Source: UBA1858 sp045106935 (lineage in GTDB: Bacteria; Pseudomonadota; Gammaproteobacteria; UBA4575). From it: a stretch of 15,965 nucleotides of DNA. The stretch lies in contig JBGCFN010000013.1 in the NCBI GenBank assembly GCA_045106935.1, positions 1 through 15,965 of the forward strand. Reading direction: 5' to 3'. Below, one piece after another: positions 6,934-12,524 of the stretch. Both the position numbers and the translations under genes were made by a program. A model generated the notes under the pieces. That model made no database searches. It had not been told where the DNA came from and worked only from the letters and a program-made list of their open reading frames with translations. The first letter of the stretch is position 1, and every line of letters begins with the position of its first letter.

Positions 6934-7473
6934 TTAGACAATCACTTTATTCCAATCAAATGCAGGGCCAGGATCTGTCTTACGTCCTGGGGCAATATCA
7001 CTATGTCCGGCGATGTTACCTTTATGTAACGATGAGTACGCCATCCGTAAACTTTGAATCACAGAATTAAGCACCGCGTATTGTTTTTGCGTATATTCAA
7101 TTTCATCAGCACCCTCTAACTCAATACCAATAGAGAAATCATTACAGGTTTCTCGCCCTTCAAAACATGATTTCCCTGCGTGCCACGCACGCTTATTAAA
7201 CGGCACGAATTGAATTAATTTTCCCGAACGCTCAATAAATAAATGACTCGACACTTCCATGCCTTTAATTTCTTCAAAATAAGGATGAACGCTTGGGTCG
7301 AGTTTATTTTGGAACAAATCTTTAACATAACTACCGCCAAACTCATTGGGCGGCAGACTAATGTTATGCACAACAAGTAAATCAATGTCTATATCATCAG
7401 GACGCTCATCGTAATTCGGTGATTCGATGAATTCAGCACCGACGATGACATGGGATTTAGGATCTATTCGCAT
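6934..7473 (-). CDS. ampD: 1,6-anhydro-N-acetylmuramyl-L-alanine amidase AmpD
   Basis: A 179-residue cytoplasmic zinc amidase of the amidase_2 fold that cuts the bond between anhydro-MurNAc and the stem peptide during peptidoglycan recycling. Visible features are LLVVHNISLPP with zinc ligand H36, SSHLFIERSGKLIQFVPFNKRAWHAGKS (75-102), FSIGIELEG with E118 in the position of the catalytic glutamate, and GHSDIAPGRKTDPGP with H157, K165 and D167 completing the site. There is no signal peptide, which fits AmpD rather than the periplasmic AmiD. Loss of AmpD raises AmpR-dependent beta-lactamase in some bacteria, but no ampR or ampC is seen here and ampE is absent next to it. No Shine-Dalgarno is evident before the ATG. 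Confidence 0.94.
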   Translation of the reverse strand: MRIDPKSHVIVGAEFIESPNYDERPDDIDIDLLVVHNISLPPNEFGGSYVKDLFQNKLDPSVHPYFEEIKGMEVSSHLFIERSGKLIQFVPFNKRAWHAGKSCFEGRETCNDFSIGIELEGADEIEYTQKQYAVLNSVIQSLRMAYSSLHKGNIAGHSDIAPGRKTDPGPAFDWNKVIV

Positions 7474-7587
7474 AGGAGTAGTTTAACTTAATTAATCAAA
7501 TTATTTCACGCAAGCACTTATTTTTACTTGAGTTATTTACTTTCAGGCAGAGCAGAATAATCACTTGTTCATTACTTGTTTAAGGTT

Positions 7588-7602
7588 CGAACAGTAAGTT
7601 CG
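7588..7602. repeat. Short inverted repeat upstream of the hydroxylase gene
   Basis: CGAAC (7588-7592) and GTTCG (7598-7602) form a perfect 5-bp inverted repeat around AGTAA, preceded by two direct ACTTGTT copies at 7563-7569 and 7574-7580, which are 11 bp (one helical turn) apart. It lies in the 201-bp divergent gap between ampD and the hydroxylase gene, so it could be an operator, but the size is compatible with chance. No clear promoter boxes stand out in this gap. Confidence 0.2.
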
Positions 7603-7674
7603 TTGCTTATAACTAGACTAGAAACATCATAATCTGCTAAAAGTGTTAATAATTAAAGCTATCAGAGACTACTT

Positions 7675-8508
7675 ATGGAGCTCAACCTTGATACGGGACG
7701 CCTCATTGTGTTTATCGGCGGCCTGTTAATCTTTGCAATTCTTGAGTCACTTTTTGCAAAAAGAAGCTGGGATAAGCTGCGCGTGAAAAGATTTGCGTTC
7801 CATGCTGGCGTCGCCACATTTAATACTGTGCTTATCCGCATGTTTATTTACGTCCCCATGTTGTTGTGGATTGTTTATGTCGAAGAAGAAGGCTGGGGTT
7901 TATCACGTTGGTTAGGTTTACATGGCATTTCTGAAATTATTATTTCTTTGATTGTATTAGATGCATTTGATTACTTTTGGCATCGCGCCAATCATCGCAT
8001 TGGTTTTTTATGGCGCTTCCATAAAGCTCACCATGCCGATACACATATGGATGTATCCACTGCTCTTCGCTTTCACCCGGGCGAACTGATAATCTCATCC
8101 TTAATCAAAGCCACATGGATTGTTATATGGGGCCCAACGGTGATTGCTTGGTTTGTATTTGAAGCCCTAGTTAGTCTTAGCGCTCAGTTTCATCATAGCA
8201 ACTTCGACTTTCCAAACAAACTCGAAAAAATGCTGTCACCGATTATTGTCACACCACGCTTTCATGCCTCACACCATGCAGTAGATAGAAACTTTGGTGA
8301 TGCAAACTTTTCAACCATTTTTAGCATTTGGGATAGGATTTTTATTTCATACCAAAAACCAGCATTAGGAGGAAGCACCACATTAACAAAGGACTCTATA
8401 GGTTTACCTGAAAATCGCTCACAAGCATTTTCAGTGATAGCCTGGATTACAGAACCTTTTACCACACGTAATTTACACTTGGGCAACCAATCATCTAACA
8501 ACTCTTAA
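7675..8508 (+). CDS. Sterol desaturase / fatty acid hydroxylase family membrane protein
   Basis: A 277-residue integral membrane di-iron oxygenase. Predicted membrane segments lie near residues 8-27, 50-70, 85-101 and 140-170. The histidine boxes that bind the two irons are all present: HRANH (103-107), HKAHH (116-120), FHH (172-174) and HASHH (197-201), with RFHPGEL (132-138) also typical of the superfamily. Members hydroxylate or desaturate sterols, fatty acids, carotenoids or ether lipids; the substrate here cannot be told. The ATG has only a weak ribosome site. The repeat-protein gene starts 32 bp after the stop, so the three genes 7675-9292 may be one operon, although the strong ribosome site of the next gene allows independent expression. 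The last 20 or so residues are polar. Confidence 0.9.
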   Translation: MELNLDTGRLIVFIGGLLIFAILESLFAKRSWDKLRVKRFAFHAGVATFNTVLIRMFIYVPMLLWIVYVEEEGWGLSRWLGLHGISEIIISLIVLDAFDYFWHRANHRIGFLWRFHKAHHADTHMDVSTALRFHPGELIISSLIKATWIVIWGPTVIAWFVFEALVSLSAQFHHSNFDFPNKLEKMLSPIIVTPRFHASHHAVDRNFGDANFSTIFSIWDRIFISYQKPALGGSTTLTKDSIGLPENRSQAFSVIAWITEPFTTRNLHLGNQSSNNS

Positions 8509-8540
8509 CGTTAACTCTTAAACCAAAGAGGGGAATTCAT

Positions 8541-8792
8541 ATGAAAATTTTTGCACTAGCATTATTACTCTTACCTTTATCTTTATTCGCAGGCGACCAT
8601 GCTGGCAAGAAAGCTGAGCATGCAGGCAAAGAAGCAGAGCACGCAGGTAAAGCCGCCGAACATGCGGGTAAAGAAGCAGAGCACGCAGGTAAAGCCGCCG
8701 AACATGCAGGCAAAGAAGCAGAGCACGCAGGTAAAGCCGCCGAACATGCAGGCAAAGAAGCAGAGCACGCAGGCGAAGCCGCAGAAAACTAA
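8541..8792 (+). CDS. Secreted heptad-repeat, His-containing small protein
   Basis: An 83-residue protein with an excellent ribosome site (GAGGGG at 8528-8533, 7-base spacer) and a signal peptide of about 18 residues ending LSLFAG. The whole mature chain is nine copies of a heptad with consensus EHAGKEA or EHAGKAA in alternation, ending EAAEN. Each heptad gives one His (nine in all), Glu and Lys at i/i+4 spacing suited to salt bridges, and Ala at the two positions of a heptad core, so a long Ala-zipper helix is likely, although the Gly in each repeat would loosen it. The layout recalls SmbP, a small periplasmic metal-binding protein of Nitrosomonas made of His-bearing 7-residue repeats, and also LEA-like protective helices; neither homology is proven. 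The next gene begins 26 bp downstream. All three frames stay open because the DNA period is a multiple of 3. Confidence 0.8.
   Translation: MKIFALALLLLPLSLFAGDHAGKKAEHAGKEAEHAGKAAEHAGKEAEHAGKAAEHAGKEAEHAGKAAEHAGKEAEHAGEAAEN
8616..8783 (+). repeat. Tandem array of four 42-bp units inside the heptad-repeat gene
   Basis: Units start at 8616, 8658, 8700 and 8742. Each encodes EHAGKEA plus EHAGKAA. Unit 3 differs from unit 1 at one base, from unit 2 at two bases, and from unit 4 at three bases. A diverged half unit (8595-8615, DHAGKKA) precedes the array. Synonymous sites are almost unchanged, which points to recent duplication or gene conversion and makes copy-number change by slippage likely. 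Confidence 0.95.
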
Positions 8793-8818
8793 TCTAACTT
8801 TGATTTAAAGGTAACTAT

Positions 8819-9292
8819 ATGCAACTCCTCATTCAAATTAATACAAAGATAGTTTTTATCTTATTTCTATTTTGGGGAGTTTCATCATTTGCTAATGAGG
8901 CGAATACGACTGACAACCCACCCGTGAAAAAATATTATGTGCATGATATTAAAAATGCCATGACTGATCACATAGCTAACAGCGTCGATAAGAATGGTGT
9001 ATTTACCATAGAAGATGATAAAACCGGTGAAACCTTATCTTTAAAATTTGTAAAAATTCACGACCCCGTACGCGTTATTGATGGCCGCACTTATTTCGCT
9101 TGCACTGACTTTCATGTCGTCGGCAACAAAAAGAAACTCTATGACTTAGACTTTTGGATGAGCCCTGTGGACGGCAAACTAAAAATCTTCAAAACTAAAA
9201 TTCACAAAGAGCCACGAAAATCATTAATCTACGGCTGGTACAAACAACCGCGCTATACCTTTGTTGACGACAAGATCGTAGAACTTTACTAA
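8819..9292 (+). CDS. Secreted 157-residue protein of unknown function
   Basis: AAAGG at 8807-8811 with a 7-base spacer supports the ATG. The first 25 residues are a signal peptide (IVFILFLFWGVSSFA, then NEANTT). The mature part is about 130 residues, basic at its end, with a helical start (KKYYVHDIKNAMTDHIANSV) and then beta-like strands: GVFTIEDDKTGETLSLKFVKI, GRTYFACTDFHVV (single C95), YDLDFWMSPVDGKLKIFKTKIHKEP. It contains several histidines and no membrane segment beyond the signal. The compact pattern of paired strands looks like a conserved periplasmic domain, but I cannot name it. It starts 26 bp after the heptad-repeat gene, so the two are probably co-expressed and may share a job in the periplasm. 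The stop is followed by a 165-bp non-coding stretch and a shared terminator. Confidence 0.78.
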   Translation: MQLLIQINTKIVFILFLFWGVSSFANEANTTDNPPVKKYYVHDIKNAMTDHIANSVDKNGVFTIEDDKTGETLSLKFVKIHDPVRVIDGRTYFACTDFHVVGNKKKLYDLDFWMSPVDGKLKIFKTKIHKEPRKSLIYGWYKQPRYTFVDDKIVELY

Positions 9293-9379
9293 ACTTCTCC
9301 CATACTTTTTCTTTACCTGCTCTTCAAGCTCTCTCACTCACAACAAGCACTTGCTGTTGAGATGTAACGAGATGCTTAT

Positions 9380-9407
9380 AGTGCGCCTTGAGTAACTCAA
9401 AAGCACT
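9380..9407. repeat. Inverted repeat in the gap after the 157-residue gene
   Basis: AGTGC (9380-9384) pairs with GCACT (9403-9407), and inside this TTGAG (9388-9392) pairs with CTCAA (9396-9400) around a TAA loop; the internal loop is GCC opposite AA. AAGCACTT occurs twice nearby (9345-9352 and 9401-9408). No T run follows, so it is not an ordinary terminator. Chance pairing cannot be excluded. The rest of 9293-9457 shows no gene. Confidence 0.35.
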
Positions 9408-9457
9408 TATTCATAACACCCGCACAAACTCAAACTTTCAGTAAATTAGTCGGGCAT

Positions 9458-9486
9458 AAAAAAAGCCTCGCAATGCGAGGCTTTTT
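9458..9486. terminator. Bidirectional intrinsic terminator after groEL
   Basis: GCCTCGC (9465-9471) and GCGAGGC (9475-9481) pair around AAT, with seven A on the left (9458-9464) and five T on the right (9482-9486). Read leftwards it ends the groESL transcript, whose stop is at 9513; read rightwards it can end transcripts from the 7675-9292 genes. The stem extends with A-T pairs into both flanks. Confidence 0.92.
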
Positions 9487-9512
9487 GTTTAAAGCTTGGG
9501 AAGCTTGATGCG

Positions 9513-11156
9513 TTACATCATGCCGCCCATTCCACCCATGCCACCCATGTCTGGTGCGCCCATCGCTGGTGCATCATTCTGAGGTAGCTCAGCTACCATG
9601 GCTTGAGTTGTAATCATAAGACCAGCAATTGATCCTGCGTTTTGAAGTGCAGAACGAGTAACCTTAGTTGGATCAAGAATACCCATTTCAATCATGTCGC
9701 CGTACTCACCTGAAGCTGCGTTGTAACCGAAGTTACCGTCACCTTCATCAACTTTAGCAAGCACAACTGATGCTTCGTCACCTGCGTTAGTAGTGATTTG
9801 ACGTAGTGGCTCTTCCATTGCACGACGTGCAATGTTCACGCCTGCAGTTTGGTCGTCGTTGTCACCAGTTAAGTCAGCAAGTGCTTTACGTGCACGGATA
9901 AGTGCAACACCGCCACCAGGCACAACGCCTTCTTCTACTGCTGCGCGTGTTGCGTGTAACGCATCTTCAACACGGGCTTTCTTTTCTTTCATTTCAACTT
10001 CTGTAGCAGCACCAACTTTAATCACTGCAACACCGCCAGCTAACTTAGCCATGCGCTCTTGAAGTTTTTCTTTGTCGTAGTCTGACGTTGCTTCTTCAAT
10101 CTGTGCACGAATTTGATCTACGCGTGCTTTGATTGCATCAGCTTGACCTGCACCATCAACGATCGTTGTATTTTCTTTAGTGATCTGTATACGCTTAGCT
10201 GTACCTAGATCTTCTAGTGTTGCTTTCTCTAGAGACAAACCAACTTCTTCAGCAATTACTGTACCGCCAGTAAGAATGGCGATGTCTTCTAACATTGCTT
10301 TACGACGATCACCAAAGCCTGGTGCTTTAACAGCAGCGACTTTAACGATACCGCGAATAGTGTTCACTACTAATGTTGCTAGTGCTTCGCCTTCAACATC
10401 TTCTGCAATGATCATTAAAGGGCGACCTGCTTTTGCAACGCCTTCTAATAATGGAAGAAGATCACGAATGTTTGATACTTTCTTGTCATGTAACAAGATG
10501 AACGGGTCATCCATATCACATGTCATGCTGTCTTGGTTATTGACAAAGTAAGGAGAAAGATAGCCACGATCGAATTGCATACCTTCAACTACGTCTAACT
10601 CATTCTCTAATGCATTACCTTCTTCAACAGTAATTACACCTTCTTTACCGACTTTGTCCATAGACTCAGCGATGATGTCACCAATTGAGGTATCAGAGTT
10701 AGCAGAGATGCTGCCAACTTGCGCAATAGACTTGTTATCTGAACAAGGTACTGATGCTGTTTTTAATGCTTCTACTGCAGTGGTGACTGCTTTATCAATA
10801 CCACGCTTAAGATCCATTGGGTTCATGCCAGCAGCTACTGCCTTCATACCTTCACGCACAATTGACTGTGCAAGCACTGTGGCTGTTGTGGTTCCGTCAC
10901 CAGCCACATCAGATGTTTGTGAAGCTACTTCTTTCACCATCTGTGCGCCCATGTTCTCAAGCTTATCTTCTAATTCAATTTCTTTAGCTACTGATACGCC
11001 ATCTTTTGTGACGGTAGGCGCCCCAAATGATTTGTCTAATACAACGTTGCGACCTTTTGGTCCTAATGTTGCTTTTACTGCGTTAGCTAAGATGTTCACA
11101 CCATTGACCATACGGGCTCTGGCGTCATCTCCAAAAATTACTTCTTTTGCACTCAT
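9513..11156 (-). CDS. groEL: Chaperonin GroEL (60 kDa)
   Basis: The 547-residue subunit of the double-ring chaperonin folds cytoplasmic proteins with ATP and GroES. The sequence starts MSAKEVIFGDDARARM, has the nucleotide-binding LGPKGRNVVLDKSFGAPTVTKDG (31-53) and GDGTTT with catalytic D87 (86-91), the VVPGGGVAL loop of the lower equatorial domain, and ends in the flexible Gly-Met tail GGMGGMGGMM. Length is the standard for the family. GAAGG lies upstream of the ATG. groES is 53 bp upstream and shares its promoter; no separate promoter is evident between them. The only groEL copy seen here; other copies elsewhere cannot be excluded. Codon use appears more optimised than in neighbours, as expected for an abundant protein. 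Confidence 0.98.
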   Translation of the reverse strand: MSAKEVIFGDDARARMVNGVNILANAVKATLGPKGRNVVLDKSFGAPTVTKDGVSVAKEIELEDKLENMGAQMVKEVASQTSDVAGDGTTTATVLAQSIVREGMKAVAAGMNPMDLKRGIDKAVTTAVEALKTASVPCSDNKSIAQVGSISANSDTSIGDIIAESMDKVGKEGVITVEEGNALENELDVVEGMQFDRGYLSPYFVNNQDSMTCDMDDPFILLHDKKVSNIRDLLPLLEGVAKAGRPLMIIAEDVEGEALATLVVNTIRGIVKVAAVKAPGFGDRRKAMLEDIAILTGGTVIAEEVGLSLEKATLEDLGTAKRIQITKENTTIVDGAGQADAIKARVDQIRAQIEEATSDYDKEKLQERMAKLAGGVAVIKVGAATEVEMKEKKARVEDALHATRAAVEEGVVPGGGVALIRARKALADLTGDNDDQTAGVNIARRAMEEPLRQITTNAGDEASVVLAKVDEGDGNFGYNAASGEYGDMIEMGILDPTKVTRSALQNAGSIAGLMITTQAMVAELPQNDAPAMGAPDMGGMGGMGGMM

Positions 11157-11209
11157 AACGTTTACCTTCGCTTAAATTTTATTTAATTCAAATAATTCTG
11201 ATTAGACTA

Positions 11210-11500
11210 TTAGCCTTCAATGACAGCCATGATGTCGTCTTCACGCATCACTAATAAATCGTCACCGTCTACTTTCACTTCTGTTCCAGAATATTTTCCG
11301 AACAGCACGGTATCGCCGACTTTGACGTCAAGTGCTTGCACTTTGCCGCTATCGTTTGCTTTGCCGTTTCCTACAGCAAGGACTTCACCTTTAATGGGTT
11401 TTTCTGTTGCTGAATCAGGAATGACAATCCCACCAGGACTGGTGCGTTCTTCTTCCATTCGTTTAACTACTACACGGTCGTGTAAAGGACGTAAATTCAT
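11210..11500 (-). CDS. groES: Co-chaperonin GroES (10 kDa)
   Basis: A 96-residue lid of the GroEL chamber. It begins MNLRPLHDRVVVKR, has the mobile loop EEERTSPGGIVIPDSATEKP (17-36) that contacts GroEL, the GEVLAVGNG roof strand and the GDTVLFGKYSGTEVKVDGDDLLVMREDDIMAVIEG end. TCTCCT at 11509-11514 (AGGAGA on the coding strand, 8-base spacer) fixes the start. The 5' leader contains a CIRCE operator, and groEL follows 53 bp downstream, giving the usual groES-groEL operon. Confidence 0.98.
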   Translation of the reverse strand: MNLRPLHDRVVVKRMEEERTSPGGIVIPDSATEKPIKGEVLAVGNGKANDSGKVQALDVKVGDTVLFGKYSGTEVKVDGDDLLVMREDDIMAVIEG

Positions 11501-11566
11501 GCCGACTTTCTCCTGACAATTAATAAACTTAAAATTCTTTGTAAATTCATAGAGTTGCTATATTTG

Positions 11567-11593
11567 TTAGCACTCTATTCGAATGAGTGCCAA
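11567..11593. promoter_or_regulatory. CIRCE operator (HrcA binding site) of groESL
   Basis: TTAGCACTC at 11567-11575, a 9-base spacer, and GAGTGCCAA at 11585-11593. The known consensus is TTAGCACTC-N9-GAGTGCTAA, so only one base of the right arm differs and the spacer is exact. It overlaps the last base of the predicted -10 box and covers the expected transcription start, the standard place for HrcA to block transcription. hrcA itself is not in the window. Confidence 0.93.
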
Positions 11594-11620
11594 TGATACG
11601 GTTCGGCCTAGCGTTGTCAA
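11593..11620 (-). promoter_or_regulatory. groESL promoter
   Basis: On the minus strand TTGACA (11615-11620, perfect) is followed after 16 bases by TATCAT (11593-11598, 5 of 6). The start would fall near 11586, within CIRCE, giving a leader of about 85 bases. The same region also reads CTTGACA-N13-CCGTAT, a partial match to the heat-shock sigma-32 pattern, so a dual reading is possible but weak. The -35 box begins 12 bp past the fxsA stop, with no terminator between. Confidence 0.75.
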
Positions 11621-11631
11621 GGCACAAATCG

Positions 11632-12099
11632 CTATCTATCCTGATCATCTGACTTTTTATCGTTTTCGATAAACTCACCTTCGATCACATTGGGATCGCG
11701 AGGTCTGGTCTGGCTAGTATTAGTAAAACCACTTGAGCTCACCGTCATGTTCTTGATTACCCAGGCAATAATAGTTTGCCGAGTGAAAGGAATTAGACAC
11801 AGGAAGCCAATCGTATCGGTGAGAAATCCTGGCGTGAGCAATAAGGCACCGCCAAAAATTAGCGCCACCCCTTCCAACATGGTCGTAGCGGGCAATTGAC
11901 CCGTGCTGACTTCTTGCTGAAATTTAGCCATGGTGCTGAAACCCTGTGCACGCAACAGTGACACACCGATCAATGCGGTCACTATAATCAACAAAACCGT
12001 TGGCAGCGCACCGATCAGCCCACCCAGTTTTATGAATAAATAGATTTCGATCAGCGGGACACCAATAAAAAATGCCGCGACAATAGGAAACCCTCGCAT
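11632..12099 (-). CDS. fxsA: FxsA family inner-membrane protein
   Basis: A 155-residue membrane protein. It starts MRGFPIVAAFFIGVPLIEIYLFIKLGGLIGALPTVLLIIVTALIGVSLLRAQG, the family hallmark (membrane helices near 5-25 and 27-48), followed by a cytoplasmic stretch with TMAKFQQEVSTGQLP, a hydrophobic pair in LEGVALIFGGALLLTPGFLTDTIGFLCLIPFTR (75-107), and a polar charged tail (NDKKSDDQDR). FxsA was named for suppression of F-plasmid exclusion of phage T7 in E. coli when overproduced; its native job is not known. Location directly upstream of groES is seen in other gammaproteobacteria too. No clear ribosome site is visible. It may read through into groESL since no terminator separates them. It is divergent from cutA with 92 bp between starts. 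Confidence 0.92.
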   Translation of the reverse strand: MRGFPIVAAFFIGVPLIEIYLFIKLGGLIGALPTVLLIIVTALIGVSLLRAQGFSTMAKFQQEVSTGQLPATTMLEGVALIFGGALLLTPGFLTDTIGFLCLIPFTRQTIIAWVIKNMTVSSSGFTNTSQTRPRDPNVIEGEFIENDKKSDDQDR

Positions 12100-12191
12100 T
12101 TAGCGTTGACTAGTGTTTATAACCATTACCCCTATATAGTGACGACCTGGCCACTTTACAATGACCCAGGAAAAATAATTTCTAAAAAGAC

Positions 12192-12524
12192 ATGCCTACA
12201 ATAAATGATCAGACAATGCTGTTAGTCATGACCACAATCACGGACATCGATAAGGGAAAATTGCTCGCCCGTCAGATAATTGAGAAACAACTGGCCGCCT
12301 GTTGCAACATAGTGCCTGGAATCACGTCTATTTATCGTTGGAAGAATGAACTGTGTGAAGACCAAGAGTGTCTAGTAGTAATGAAAACCACCGAAACCCG
12401 GTATATACAGTTAAGTAAGTTTATTAAGCAGCAACATCCTTACGACACCCCGGAATTAATTGCTTTACCCGTCACACATAGCACACAAGAGTATTTATCA
12501 TGGGTCACCAAAGAAACCAGTTAA
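12192..12524 (+). CDS. cutA: CutA1 divalent-ion tolerance protein
   Basis: This 110-residue protein is a small trimeric signal-protein-like fold. Motifs are LLVMTTITDIDKGKLLARQIIEKQLAACCNIVPGITSIYRWKNEL (10-54, with C37 and C38) and HPYDTPELIALPV (82-94), the family signature. In E. coli mutations at the cut locus affect copper tolerance, much of which was later linked to the neighbouring dsbD; the biochemical role of CutA1 remains unclear. Its end overlaps dsbD by 25 bp, and this cutA-dsbD pair is conserved in gammaproteobacteria. The start at ATG 12192 is supported by the family alignment of the first strand, but I see no strong ribosome site. Confidence 0.95.
   Translation: MPTINDQTMLLVMTTITDIDKGKLLARQIIEKQLAACCNIVPGITSIYRWKNELCEDQECLVVMKTTETRYIQLSKFIKQQHPYDTPELIALPVTHSTQEYLSWVTKETS

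Noticed and set aside
6910..6935. AATAGT/ACTATT inverted repeat between the convergent 107-residue gene and ampD
   Set aside because: Weak AT-rich arms, no GC core and no T run, so no support for a terminator.
8616..8783. Possible CRISPR array because of regular repeats
   Set aside because: Units are directly contiguous with no spacers and are in frame within a coding gene.
8537..8808. Overlapping open frames on both strands over the repeat gene
   Set aside because: A 42-bp period keeps every frame open once it is open. Only the 8541 frame has a signal peptide and a ribosome site.
9832..11175. Several long plus-strand open frames opposite groEL, one of 173 codons
   Set aside because: They lie wholly antisense to a certain groEL, have no ribosome sites, and show Ser/Thr/Ala-rich products typical of antisense frames of optimised genes.
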